57,418 nucleotides of DNA. It comes from an uncultured Alphaproteobacteria bacterium (GTDB lineage: Bacteria; Pseudomonadota; Alphaproteobacteria; Rhodobacterales; Rhodobacteraceae). The DNA lies in assembly GCA_902560505.1 (NCBI GenBank), contig CACELY010000004.1:1-57418 (forward strand), read 5' to 3'. The position numbers and the translations under genes are program-made. How positions within the stretch are numbered: the first letter of the stretch is position 1; each line of letters begins with the position of its first letter. The notes beneath the pieces were generated by a model that worked only from the letters and a program-made list of their open reading frames with translations, did not search any database and was not told where the DNA came from. This document shows positions 25,069 to 35,432 of this stretch, one piece after another.

Positions 25069-27240
25069 CTAATAGAAATTATACGGATCAATGTCCACAC
25101 TAAAGTAAATATTATTTGGAACTGTAATATTTTTCAGCCAGTCTCGCACTTCGATCTGTGATATTTTTGTTATTCTATTCGACTTTATAAGTAACCTTAC
25201 TCTCGTTTTATTTTTTATTCTTGAAATTGGTGCAACAGCAGGGCCAAAAATCTCAAAGTCCTGTAATTTTAGCGAATAAAATTGATTTTTTAATTCCTTA
25301 CCAAAATCTATAAGTGTGCTTTCCTTTCTTCCTGACAATATCAACGATATAAATTTTCCATGAGGCGGAACATTAGCTTCTATTCTTTGTTCTAACTCTG
25401 TGTTAAGAAATATTTCTCCATGATCATTTAGTAACGCTTGTAAAACGGGATGTCTAGGCATCCAAGTTTGAATTAACGCTCGCCCATCAGAGGCATACCG
25501 TCCTGCTCGCCCTATAACTTGTTTAATTACCTGATAGCTTTTCTCCATTACCCTATGATCACCAGCATTTAGACCCATGTCTGCATCAATTACTGCTACA
25601 AGCTTTAAATGAGGAAAATTATATCCTTTGGCTACTAATTGAGTACCTATAATGATATTAATTTCCCCTGATTTGATTTTATCCATTTCTTCTAAATGTT
25701 TTTCTCCTTTTGAAAAACTATCTGAAGAAAAAATCTGTGACGAAGCATTGGGGAACAATCTGGAAATCTCATCTCTAATTCTTTCAACACCTGGCCCAAT
25801 AGGTATAAAGTTATCATCCGACTTACACTTAACACATTTGGTTTTTTCTGGAACTTTATATCCACATAGATGGCAAAGGTAACAGTTTTTTGTCTTATGA
25901 TACACTAGCTTTGTACTACAATTTTTACAATTCAAAGAAATTCTGCATTCTGTACAAAATGCTATTGGCGCATAACCCCTTCTATTCAGAAAAATTAGAA
26001 TTTGCTCTTTTTTTTCCAAACTTATCTTTATCTGATCAATGATTGGAACAGATATCCAACTATTTTTTGGGGTTTCTTCAACATTCATATCAATTAAAGT
26101 CACTCTCGGTTCATAGACCTCGCCAAATCGTTTGGGAAGGTCAACTTTATGATACTTACCCAATCTACAATTATGCCATGTCTCGATACTGGGAGTAGCT
26201 GAAGATAGAATGATTCGTGTTTTCAAAGTTGAAGCTCTTAAAACAGCGAGATCTCTTGCATTATATATTGGGGCTTCTTCTTGCTTATAAGAGGAATCAT
26301 GCTCTTCGTCCACAATGATAAGTTTTAAGTTTTTAAATGGTAAAAAAAGTGCTGATCTGGCTCCTATCAAAAGCTTTAAATGACCGCTTACTACATTCTC
26401 AAACACTTTTCGTCTATCGTTTAAAGATAGTTGTGAATGCCATTCACCTGCAAGCGCTCCGTATCTATTCATAATACGTTGTTTAAAATCGACAGTTAAA
26501 GAAATTTCAGGTAATAAAATGAGAACTTGTTCTCCTTTTTCTATGCGCTCACTTGCTAGTTTCAAATAAACCTCGGTTTTACCTGAACCAGTAACACCAA
26601 ATAATAGCCATGACTGAAACTCATTCTTTACATACTTTTCTCTTATTTTTGCCACTGCTTGTCTCTGTTGAGAAGATAATGTAATCGGTTGATAAAGAAT
26701 TTTTTCTTGTTTATATTTATTTTCGGTGACTTTCGATAACACTCCTTTATTTTCCAAACTTCTTACAACTGAAGAACTCACACCTAGATCTTTTTTTATT
26801 TGTTTATATTGAGCGATTCTCTGAGGTTGCTCCTTCAAATAGCTAATAATTTCCTTTTGACGCTTTGTGATTTGGGAGTTTTTAGAGCTATTCAGTGAAT
26901 AGGCAATAGGCATTTTTCGATCTTTATGAAAGTTTAAGTTTTGAACGGCCATTTTTAAGAAAGATTGGATGGGAGATAGAGTGTAAGCATGTGTCTTTTT
27001 CAAAAAATCAATAAAATCAGGCTCTAGTTTTATCTTGTTAACAGTGCCAATAATCTTCTTAAGTCGACTATGATCGAATTTAGTATCTCCCTCACTCCAA
27101 ACAATGCCAACGACCACTTTAGAACCTAAGGGCACCTCTACTAAACTGCCAATTCCAATATTGTCATCTAAGGTACTGTAGTCCAAAACTGGAAGCTTTG
27201 GGTTTGTGAAGATAACTCCAAACTGTCTTTCAAATGCCAT
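25069..27240 (-). CDS. priA: Primosomal protein N' (replication restart helicase PriA)
   Basis: LFGVTGSGKTEVYL Walker A; VDEEHDSSYKQEE; Cys4 zinc motifs; LNRRGYAP. Confidence 0.98.
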   Translation of the reverse strand: MAFERQFGVIFTNPKLPVLDYSTLDDNIGIGSLVEVPLGSKVVVGIVWSEGDTKFDHSRLKKIIGTVNKIKLEPDFIDFLKKTHAYTLSPIQSFLKMAVQNLNFHKDRKMPIAYSLNSSKNSQITKRQKEIISYLKEQPQRIAQYKQIKKDLGVSSSVVRSLENKGVLSKVTENKYKQEKILYQPITLSSQQRQAVAKIREKYVKNEFQSWLLFGVTGSGKTEVYLKLASERIEKGEQVLILLPEISLTVDFKQRIMNRYGALAGEWHSQLSLNDRRKVFENVVSGHLKLLIGARSALFLPFKNLKLIIVDEEHDSSYKQEEAPIYNARDLAVLRASTLKTRIILSSATPSIETWHNCRLGKYHKVDLPKRFGEVYEPRVTLIDMNVEETPKNSWISVPIIDQIKISLEKKEQILIFLNRRGYAPIAFCTECRISLNCKNCSTKLVYHKTKNCYLCHLCGYKVPEKTKCVKCKSDDNFIPIGPGVERIRDEISRLFPNASSQIFSSDSFSKGEKHLEEMDKIKSGEINIIIGTQLVAKGYNFPHLKLVAVIDADMGLNAGDHRVMEKSYQVIKQVIGRAGRYASDGRALIQTWMPRHPVLQALLNDHGEIFLNTELEQRIEANVPPHGKFISLILSGRKESTLIDFGKELKNQFYSLKLQDFEIFGPAVAPISRIKNKTRVRLLIKSNRITKISQIEVRDWLKNITVPNNIYFSVDIDPYNFY

Positions 27241-27330
27241 TTATCTGAGTTTACACTTTTTCTCTTCCTTTGAAATAAATCACCATATAGACTAAAGTCC
27301 AAGAAAATATATTAAATTGGATAAGATTTC

Positions 27331-27984
27331 ATGCAGCTTTTTTTGGATGGTTCAGACATTGATAAGATTCGCAAGTACTGTGAACTCGGTCTTATAGACG
27401 GCGTAACAACCAACCCGTCGATTATATTAAAGTCAGGTAAAAACATGATCGAGGTGATATCTGAATTGGCAGCAATAGTTTCTGGCTCTGTAAGTGCTGA
27501 GGTATCAGCGCTTGATTCAGATACAATGGTACAAGAAGGTATAAAGCTTGCCGAGATAGCAGAAAACGTTACTGTTAAACTTCCGATCACTTGGGATGGA
27601 TTGAAGGCGTGTAAAACTTTATCCAACAAAGGTATAAGTGTGAATATGACTCTTTGTTTTTCTTCTTCGCAAGCTCTTTTAGCGGCAAAAGCTGGTGCTG
27701 AGTATGTAAGTCCCTTTATCGGTCGTTTAGATGATTTAAATTTAGAAGGAATAGATTTGATATCAGATATAAAGTTAATTTATTCAAACTATAAGTTTTC
27801 GACTAAAATTCTGGCGGCATCAATACGGACAACCAATCATGTAAAACAATGCGCACTCTTTGGAGCAGATGTTGCAACAATTCCCTTGGATATTTTTGAA
27901 AAGCTTGTAAAGCATACCCTAACTGACTCTGGTTTAAGCCAATTTACGACTGACTGGGAAAAGACTGGCCAATCTATTATTTAA
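27331..27984 (+). CDS. Transaldolase-like / fructose-6-phosphate aldolase family
   Basis: MQLFLDGSDIDKIRKYCELGLIDGVTTNPSIILKSG; VTVKLPITWDGLKACK; AGAEYVSPFIGRLDD. Confidence 0.94.
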   Translation: MQLFLDGSDIDKIRKYCELGLIDGVTTNPSIILKSGKNMIEVISELAAIVSGSVSAEVSALDSDTMVQEGIKLAEIAENVTVKLPITWDGLKACKTLSNKGISVNMTLCFSSSQALLAAKAGAEYVSPFIGRLDDLNLEGIDLISDIKLIYSNYKFSTKILAASIRTTNHVKQCALFGADVATIPLDIFEKLVKHTLTDSGLSQFTTDWEKTGQSII

Positions 27985-27991
27985 AAAATAT

Positions 27992-28690
27992 ATGAATAAA
28001 ATTGAAATAGTTCCTGAAGAGCGACAAAAAATATTAGAAAATCCAGACTTAATTTTACTGGACAAGGAATTGTTGCTTGCACTTCTAAAGGACTCTGATT
28101 TCCCTGATGAAGAAAATCTGATCGATATCAGAAATATTTTTCTAAAAAAACTTGGAGAGAAAGTAGAAAAATTAAAAAGTACCAACAGTCAAATAATTCA
28201 ACATGCTTATGAAAATCAATTGGGAATTAAGAAAATTCATAAGTGTTGCTTAAAAACTATTGAAACAAGGGATATAGACGCTCTTTTTAAATTTTTATGT
28301 TTAAAAGCCACAGAAATATTACGAGTAGATGTAATAAAAATAGTTGTAAGCGACAATATATTCTCTAATCCCAACATTCAAAACTGTATTTTGAAATCTA
28401 ATGAAGAGATTATCAAATTCGCACAGAAAATAGGAATAACAAAAGGAAAAACCGTTCGCCTCACAAACGTAGTTAACGATAAAAAAAAAGAGGCTGAGCA
28501 ATTAATTGCTAAAGAAGAGAGCACAAAATCGGAAGCGATTATTTCCCTTTTAGTTAATAGCGAATTTAAAGGATTTCTTTTTTTTGAATCATTCGATGAA
28601 TCCACTTTTTCGGTTGAACAGTCAACAGATTATTTAGAGTTTTTTGCTCAGGTAATATCCAAGCACTTGGAAAGCTTGTTTTACAAATGA
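27992..28690 (+). CDS. DUF484 (GAF-like) family protein
   Basis: Position immediately upstream of xerC and N-terminal L..NPD.... D..LL..L pattern. Confidence 0.8.
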   Translation: MNKIEIVPEERQKILENPDLILLDKELLLALLKDSDFPDEENLIDIRNIFLKKLGEKVEKLKSTNSQIIQHAYENQLGIKKIHKCCLKTIETRDIDALFKFLCLKATEILRVDVIKIVVSDNIFSNPNIQNCILKSNEEIIKFAQKIGITKGKTVRLTNVVNDKKKEAEQLIAKEESTKSEAIISLLVNSEFKGFLFFESFDESTFSVEQSTDYLEFFAQVISKHLESLFYK

Positions 28691-29604
28691 AGATAGAGTT
28701 AAATGCCTTAATAAAAGAGTGGGCATCATATAACATAAATTTGAGAAACCTTTCTGAAAACTCTGTTAAAGCGTATTCATTGGACTTGAAAGATTTTCTT
28801 CATTTTTCATTTCAAGGATCCCAACCTATTTTAAAATCTGATCTATCAAATATAAGTTCTCATAAAATTAGGTTATGGATTTTAAGCCTTCGAAATAGGT
28901 CTGTAAAAGCTTCTTCACTTTCTAGAAAAATATCTAGCTTGAAAAACTTTTTCCAATGGTTAGAACACTCCCATAATATTTTCAACGCAGCTATTTCGAA
29001 TTTAGATTCTCCAAAAAAAGATAAAAAACTTCCAAGGCCGATAACTATCAACGAGATAAAAAAACTATTCAGAGCCTTCGAAAACAAAAAAGAGAAACAA
29101 TGGATAATATCCAGAAACCAAGCCATCTTTCTATTATTATATACTTGTGGTCTGAGAATTTCGGAAGCACTAGATTTAAAAACAGATATGCTACCTTTAA
29201 ATACAAGTGTCTTAATAAAGGGCAAAGGAAAAAAAGAGCGAATGGTACCAATAATTGATATTGCTAACCAAGCAATTGAAAATTATAAAAAACATTGCCC
29301 ATATCCTATTTCTAACAGCGAATATGTTTTTCTTGGAATAAGAGGAAAAAGAATGTCTCCTAGATCTTTTCAGAAGGCATTGGAAAGAGCGAGAGGGTTG
29401 CTTGGTCTTCCTTCGTCGACCACACCTCACTCATTGAGACATTCATACGCCACCCACTTATTAAATGCAGGAACAGACTTACGAAGCATCCAAAAGCTTC
29501 TTGGTCACTCTGCATTGAGCAGCACACAAATATATACTCAGATAGAACAAAAAAGATTACTACAAGTCTATAAATCTACTCATCCTAGAGAGAGAGTAAA
29601 TTAA
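28687..29604 (+). CDS. xerC: Tyrosine recombinase XerC
   Basis: TCGLRISEAL; HSLRHSYATHLLNAGTDLRSIQKLLGHSALSSTQIYTQ (R/H/R/H/Y set). Confidence 0.95.
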   Translation: MKIELNALIKEWASYNINLRNLSENSVKAYSLDLKDFLHFSFQGSQPILKSDLSNISSHKIRLWILSLRNRSVKASSLSRKISSLKNFFQWLEHSHNIFNAAISNLDSPKKDKKLPRPITINEIKKLFRAFENKKEKQWIISRNQAIFLLLYTCGLRISEALDLKTDMLPLNTSVLIKGKGKKERMVPIIDIANQAIENYKKHCPYPISNSEYVFLGIRGKRMSPRSFQKALERARGLLGLPSSTTPHSLRHSYATHLLNAGTDLRSIQKLLGHSALSSTQIYTQIEQKRLLQVYKSTHPRERVN

Positions 29605-29622
29605 AAATTCCTTTTTAATTTA
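29597..29622. terminator. Candidate bidirectional AT-only hairpin spanning both stop codons of xerC and ileS
   Basis: TAAATTAAAAA-TTCC-TTTTTAATTTA, 11-bp perfect stem, U-rich in both directions. Confidence 0.5.
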
Positions 29623-32517
29623 AATCACCGCCTGCTTGCAACGATCACATAAGTCGTCGCCCTCGCCTTTATTTACTGGCAAGTTGAGCGTCCAGCATCG
29701 TTGGCACTTTTTCCCTTGGGCAGTTTTACAAATTACCCCTACATCGGGAACATCATCAAGCTTAAAACACGCATCAGCAATGCTAGTTGGGGAAAATTCG
29801 ACATTTATACTCGATGTAATACACACTTCGCTCATATCTACTGAATTTATTATGTCAAAAAGCTCTTTGTCTTTTATATAGATAATCGGGCAAGCTTCTA
29901 AACTTGACCCTATTACCTTGTCTTGTCTCAACACTTCTATAGCCCCAGTTACGACGCGCCTCACGTTTCTAATTTTATCCCAGTGATTTACATATTCAGG
30001 ATTATACCAATCTTTTTCGTTACTAGGAATATCCAGTAAGTGTACTGAATTTCCTTCCTCAGGAAATCTCTCTAAATACACTTCTTCCATCGTAAATGGT
30101 AAAATTGGGGAAAACCATGTTGTCAATCTAAAAAACAAGATATCAAGAACTTTTAGTGTGGCTCTTCTTTTTAGACTATTCTCTGGATCGCAATATAAAA
30201 CATCCTTTCGAATATCGAAATAGAACGAAGAAAGATCTTGGGTACAGAATTGGAAATAAGTTTGAAACACCGATTGAAAAGAATAATCTTGGTAAGAGGA
30301 CCTTATTTTCTCATCAACTTCACATACTCTATGAAGAATATACTTTTCAAGATTAGGTAATTCATTATAAGCTATCACTTCTTGATCGGAATACGTACCT
30401 AAATTTCCCAGTAAAAATCTTACAGTGTTCCTTAATTTTCGATAACTATCAGTCACCCCTTTTAGAATTTCATTTCCTATCCTTAAGTCTACTGTATAAT
30501 CACTTTGGGCAACCCAAAGTCTCAGTATATCAGCTCCAAACTGCTTGATTACCTGCTGAGGGCTTACTGTATTACCTAGTGATTTGGACATCTTGAAACC
30601 CTTCTCATCCAAAATGAATCCATGAGTTAATACACCTTGGTAGGGAGCTTGTCCTTGAGTGCCACATGATTGCAGGAGAGAGGAATGGAAAAAACCTCTA
30701 TGCTGATCTGTCCCTTCCAGATATAGATCAGCCGGCCACTTTCCATCTGCTCTATCTCGGAGAACATAGGCATGGGTCGAACCTGAGTCAAACCAGACAT
30801 CAAGGATGTCCATTACTTGTTCATAGTCATCTGGAGAATATAATCCCTCTAAAAATCGTTCCTTTGCGCCTTCTTGGAACCAAGCATCTGCTCCTTCTTT
30901 TTTGAGTATATCAGCCAGTCTTTCATTAAGCTTTTCATCCTTGAGAATGAAATCCTCATGATCAGGGCCCAAACCCTTTTTTATGAAACATGTTAATGGG
31001 ACACCCCATGCTCTCTGTCTAGATAAAACCCAATCTGGTCTTGTCGATACCATGCTATAAAGCCTATTCCTACCACTTTTTGGAACCCATTCTACCAATT
31101 TATCTATCGAATGAAGTGCTCTTTCCCGTATGGTTTTACCAAACTCATCTTTACCATCCTTTAGATCCTTATCTATATTTACAAACCATTGAGGAGTATT
31201 TCTAAAAATCACTGGAGCTCTAGATCGCCAGCTATGAGGATATGAGTGTTCCAAAATACCTCTAGCAATCAGCTTATTTGCTTCTATTAATTTTTGGATT
31301 ACGACCCTATTCGCTTCGCCTTCTTTTCCCTTCTTGTTAAATATTTGCAAGCCTTTGAAAAATGGAACAGCTGTTGAAAAGCTACTATCATCCTCGACAT
31401 TATTTGTCATACGAGATAACCATCCACGCTTAAGGAAAACTTCAAAGTCTTCAGCTCCATGACTTGGAGCAATATGTACGAAACCAGTCCCCGCATCATC
31501 GGTAACGTGATCTGCTTCGACTAAGGGGACAGCATAATCCCAAAAGCTTTCAGCACCTTCAAGCTTTGAAAATGGGTGGATCAAAGTAATCTCGTTGAAA
31601 TCATCCAAACTCAACTCTCGTATTTTTTTATACTTTGTAACCCTGGATCTTTCCATCGTCTGTTCAGCAAGCTTATCAGCAAGTATGATAGTGTTTTTTG
31701 GCTTGGCCCAGCTTTCAATCTGAACCTCTTCTATTTCATATAGTCCATATTTGATGGATTTGTTGAAAGCTACCGCTTTATTTGAAGGTATGGTCCAAGG
31801 TGTTGTAGTCCATATTATAATATCGGAACCCTTTAAAACACCATCGGCTATACTGAACCTAACCCAGATAGTAGTACTACGGTGATCTCTATACTCAATC
31901 TCCGCCTCAGCAAGAGCTGTTTTCTCGACAGGGGACCACATGACTGGTTTGGAACCTCTATACACAACACCTTTCATAACCAGTTTTACAAACTCTTCTG
32001 CAATTACTGCTTCACTATTATAGTCCATGGTAGAGTATGGATTATCCCAATCACCAGTTACTCCCAGCCTTTTAAATTCTTCTTTTTGAATTTCTATCCA
32101 ATGGCTTGCAAAGTCTCTACAGTCTTCACGAAGCTTATTTATCGGCACGTCTTCTTTTGATCTCCCTTTCTCTCTATATTTCTCTTCGATTTTCCATTCT
32201 ATAGGTAACCCATGACAATCCCACCCAGGTACATAAATACTGTCATTACCCAACACTTGTTGACTCCTTACTACAAAATCTTTCAGAATTTTATTTAACG
32301 CATGCCCAATATGTAGGTTTCCATTTGCATAAGGCGGGCCGTCATGGAGAACAAATACTTTCCTGTTACTTATGTCTTCTCTAAGTTTCTTATAGATATT
32401 CAATTTTTCCCAACGGGCTAACCACTCTGTTTCCCTTTCAGGTAGATTGGCTCTCATTGGAAAATTTGTGTTAGGTAAGAAAAGGGTTTCTTTATAATCT
32501 TTATCGTTTGATGACAT
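29620..32517 (-). CDS. ileS: Isoleucyl-tRNA synthetase
   Basis: HDGPPYANGNLHIGHALNKILKD; KMSKSLGN; C-terminal zinc motif KCQRCWTLN...LCDRCKQAV. Confidence 0.99.
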   Translation of the reverse strand: MSSNDKDYKETLFLPNTNFPMRANLPERETEWLARWEKLNIYKKLREDISNRKVFVLHDGPPYANGNLHIGHALNKILKDFVVRSQQVLGNDSIYVPGWDCHGLPIEWKIEEKYREKGRSKEDVPINKLREDCRDFASHWIEIQKEEFKRLGVTGDWDNPYSTMDYNSEAVIAEEFVKLVMKGVVYRGSKPVMWSPVEKTALAEAEIEYRDHRSTTIWVRFSIADGVLKGSDIIIWTTTPWTIPSNKAVAFNKSIKYGLYEIEEVQIESWAKPKNTIILADKLAEQTMERSRVTKYKKIRELSLDDFNEITLIHPFSKLEGAESFWDYAVPLVEADHVTDDAGTGFVHIAPSHGAEDFEVFLKRGWLSRMTNNVEDDSSFSTAVPFFKGLQIFNKKGKEGEANRVVIQKLIEANKLIARGILEHSYPHSWRSRAPVIFRNTPQWFVNIDKDLKDGKDEFGKTIRERALHSIDKLVEWVPKSGRNRLYSMVSTRPDWVLSRQRAWGVPLTCFIKKGLGPDHEDFILKDEKLNERLADILKKEGADAWFQEGAKERFLEGLYSPDDYEQVMDILDVWFDSGSTHAYVLRDRADGKWPADLYLEGTDQHRGFFHSSLLQSCGTQGQAPYQGVLTHGFILDEKGFKMSKSLGNTVSPQQVIKQFGADILRLWVAQSDYTVDLRIGNEILKGVTDSYRKLRNTVRFLLGNLGTYSDQEVIAYNELPNLEKYILHRVCEVDEKIRSSYQDYSFQSVFQTYFQFCTQDLSSFYFDIRKDVLYCDPENSLKRRATLKVLDILFFRLTTWFSPILPFTMEEVYLERFPEEGNSVHLLDIPSNEKDWYNPEYVNHWDKIRNVRRVVTGAIEVLRQDKVIGSSLEACPIIYIKDKELFDIINSVDMSEVCITSSINVEFSPTSIADACFKLDDVPDVGVICKTAQGKKCQRCWTLNLPVNKGEGDDLCDRCKQAVI

Positions 32518-32617
32518 TTTATTTCTTGAGCTTTTTTAATAGTTGTTTAGTAGAAAATCGGTTTATATACAATTAAATATTTTTTTCGTAATTTAAACAT
32601 TTTTATAAATTTAAGAT

Positions 32618-33367
32618 ATGTATAGGTATGCTCTAACAATAGAATACGATGGTTCACCATTTCATGGCTGGCAGGTACAAAATAGTGTAACCACCGTACA
32701 AGGAGTTGTATTTGATGCAATAAAAAAACTTGATATGAATTGTGAAAATTTAGTCGGGGCAGGAAGAACGGATGCGGGGGTGCATGCTATCGGGCAGGTT
32801 GCTCATGTTGACTTAGCAACTAAACGTGATTGTGTAACTGTACAAAAGGCAATTAATTATTACCTTAACAAATATCCAGTTTCGATATTAAATGCTAGAC
32901 TTGTTAACAAACCGTTTCACGCACGCTTTTCTGCTATAAAGCGGCATTACATATATAAAATTTTTTCCAGGGAAACAGGTTTAACTTTCGAGAAAAACCA
33001 ATATTGGCACGTAAGGCATAGCTTAAACAAATCAAATATGCAGCTAGCTGCAAATTACCTCATAGGTAGGCATGATTTTTCAGCATTTCGATCCTCAATT
33101 TGTCAAGCATCTAGTCCAATAAAAACAATAGATAAAATTAGCATCCAGTCTGAGGACATAAGAGACGGAGTTGTTTATCAATTAAATTTTTCAGCAAGAT
33201 CTTTTTTGCACCATCAGGTTCGAAGTATTGTTGGTTGCTTAGAGAAAGTTGGCTGCGGAAAGTGGGGAAGCAAAAAGATACAGGAAATACTATTGTCTAA
33301 AGATCGAAGTCGATGTGCTGCATTAGCTCCCTCTGGTGGCCTATACTTAGCAAGAATTGATTATTAA
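32618..33367 (+). CDS. truA: tRNA pseudouridine(38-40) synthase
   Basis: YDGSPFHGWQVQ; GAGRTDAGVHAIGQVAH; FHARFSAIKRHYIYKI. Confidence 0.98.
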   Translation: MYRYALTIEYDGSPFHGWQVQNSVTTVQGVVFDAIKKLDMNCENLVGAGRTDAGVHAIGQVAHVDLATKRDCVTVQKAINYYLNKYPVSILNARLVNKPFHARFSAIKRHYIYKIFSRETGLTFEKNQYWHVRHSLNKSNMQLAANYLIGRHDFSAFRSSICQASSPIKTIDKISIQSEDIRDGVVYQLNFSARSFLHHQVRSIVGCLEKVGCGKWGSKKIQEILLSKDRSRCAALAPSGGLYLARIDY

Positions 33368-33370
33368 ATT

Positions 33371-33396
33371 TTATGAACTGAATAGAAAGTTCATAA
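33371..33396. repeat. 9-bp inverted repeat at truA/ychF convergent junction
   Basis: TTATGAACT (33371-33379) - GAATAGAA - AGTTCATAA (33388-33396); lies in last codons of ychF. Confidence 0.6.
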
Positions 33397-34468
33397 TATC
33401 ACCATCGTTAACTAAGTAATCTTTTCCTTCACTTCTTACGCTTCCTAATTCCTTCGCTTTCAACCAACCGCCAGCTGATATGAAATCGGAATAGCTAACC
33501 GTTTCCGCTCTTATAAAACCTTTTTTGAAGTCAGTGTGTATTTTTCCAGCAGCTTCTGGAGCGAAAGTAGAATTAGTTATTGTCCAAGCTCTGGTTTCCT
33601 TAGGGCCAGAAGTGAAATAAGTGCATAGTCCTAGGAGATCATACCCAGCCCTTATTAATTTTTCAAGTCCAGTGGATCCCATTCCCATTTCAAACAAAAA
33701 CTCTTTTAGCTCATTCTCATCAGATATTTCGCTCAGCTCTTGCTCAATCGAAACTGAAATATTTAAAGTTGAGGCCTCTAGCGTCTTTGCTAAAGCCTCC
33801 ACTCTTTTTGAGTATTCGTTTCCCTCTATTGCACTGTTTTCGTCCACATTACAGATAAACAATATAGGTTTTGAGGTTAAAAATTGAGATAAATGCAACA
33901 TTTTTAACTCATCGTCAAAAAATTTTCCCTGTCTTACTGGAATTCCGTCTTCTAAAAGTTTTAAAACTTTCTCCAGAAATTCTAAGGTAAGCACTTCATC
34001 ATTTTTCTTACCACCTCGTTTTTTATAGTTCTCTATTCGCTTTGTTACGCTTTCTAAATCAGCTAATAGGAGCTCAGTATTAATAATATCGATATCAGCT
34101 ACTGGATCTATAGCGTTGTTAACATGAGTTATGTTTTCATCCTCAAAGCATCTTGTGACATGAGCCAACGCATCACATTCTCTAATATTTGCTAAAAACT
34201 TATTGCCCAAACCCTCACCTTTTGAAGCCCCTTTTACCAAACCAGCAATATCGATAAATGTCATTTTGGTAGGTATTGTTTCATTAGATTTTGAAATTTT
34301 TGAAAGCTTTAAAAGTCTTTCGTCTGGAACCATTACCTCACCAATATTTGGGTCTATTGTACAGAATGGAAAATTTGCTGCTTGTGCGCTTTTGGATTTT
34401 GTTAAAGCATTGAACAAAGTTGACTTTCCCACATTTGGAAGACCAATAATTCCTGTCTTAAAACCCAT
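33371..34468 (-). CDS. ychF: Redox-regulated ATPase YchF (Obg family)
   Basis: MGFKTGIIGLPNVGKSTLFNALTKSKSAQAANFPFCTIDPN; FIDIAGLVKGASKGEGLGNKFL. Confidence 0.98.
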   Translation of the reverse strand: MGFKTGIIGLPNVGKSTLFNALTKSKSAQAANFPFCTIDPNIGEVMVPDERLLKLSKISKSNETIPTKMTFIDIAGLVKGASKGEGLGNKFLANIRECDALAHVTRCFEDENITHVNNAIDPVADIDIINTELLLADLESVTKRIENYKKRGGKKNDEVLTLEFLEKVLKLLEDGIPVRQGKFFDDELKMLHLSQFLTSKPILFICNVDENSAIEGNEYSKRVEALAKTLEASTLNISVSIEQELSEISDENELKEFLFEMGMGSTGLEKLIRAGYDLLGLCTYFTSGPKETRAWTITNSTFAPEAAGKIHTDFKKGFIRAETVSYSDFISAGGWLKAKELGSVRSEGKDYLVNDGDIMNFLFSS

Positions 34469-34572
34469 TTTATTTATTCCCTTATCCAGTTAATTACTAT
34501 ATAAGACTTTAATCAATTTTATTTCGTTGTCTAAAAAGAACAAGTGTTGTGAATAATTTAAATAGAGTTTCC

Positions 34573-35364
34573 ATGTCAAGGCTTAATAAAAAATTCCACC
34601 AATTGACTGCTGAAGATAAAAAAGCTTTCATTCCGTTTATAATGGCAGGATTCCCGAACATCAAATATTCAAGTAACCTACTTGAAAAATTACCAAGTCT
34701 GGGGGCAGATATTATAGAAATAGGAATGCCATTTACTGATCCAATGGCAGATGGAAAAATCATTCAAGATGCAGGTCATGAGGCATTAGAATCTGGGTTC
34801 AAGATGGAAAACTTATATCAAATGATTGAGAATTTTAGAAAGAATGATCAAGATACTCCTATAATTTTGATGGGTTACTACAACCCTATACATAAATTTG
34901 GATCAGAAAACTTCGTGGAAAAAATTAAGAAGCTTGGGGTCGATGGACTTATAATCGTTGATTTGCCCCCTGAAGAGGATAGCGAATTATGTAACTTTTG
35001 CTTAAATCACGAACTCCATTTTATCAGGTTACTTACGCCTACAAGTGATAACCAGAGGTTGCCAACACTTTTAGAAAATTCAAGTGGCTTTCTTTATTAT
35101 GTATCGGTCGCCGGTGTTACAGGATCTAAAGTCCCTGTTAAGCAGGTTGTTGCTGATGAGATAAGTAGAATAAAAAAATATACTGATTTACCTATTTGTG
35201 TTGGTTTTGGAATAAAATCACCCAAAGATGCAAAATCTATTTCTCTTTCAGCTGATGGGGTTGTAGTCGGTTCGGCTATAATAGAGACAGTTCAAAAGGG
35301 CGCATCGGAGTGTGAAGTTTCAGACTTTATAAGCAGCCTATCAAAATCCGTTCATTCGAATTAA
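34573..35364 (+). CDS. trpA: Tryptophan synthase alpha subunit
   Basis: FIPFIMAGFPN; IIEIGMPFTDPMADGKIIQ; GFLYYVSVAGVTGS. Confidence 0.98.
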   Translation: MSRLNKKFHQLTAEDKKAFIPFIMAGFPNIKYSSNLLEKLPSLGADIIEIGMPFTDPMADGKIIQDAGHEALESGFKMENLYQMIENFRKNDQDTPIILMGYYNPIHKFGSENFVEKIKKLGVDGLIIVDLPPEEDSELCNFCLNHELHFIRLLTPTSDNQRLPTLLENSSGFLYYVSVAGVTGSKVPVKQVVADEISRIKKYTDLPICVGFGIKSPKDAKSISLSADGVVVGSAIIETVQKGASECEVSDFISSLSKSVHSN

Positions 35365-35432
35365 AAAAATTTTGACCTTCAGATCGAAGTAATATATGAA
35401 CACTCTAGAACTTTTTATTAAGGATTACCAAG

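Noticed and set aside
28687-29604. Tyrosine recombinase as a mobile-element integrase
   Set aside because: Context (DUF484-xerC) and sequence fit chromosomal XerC; no tRNA, att-like repeats or cargo genes seen.
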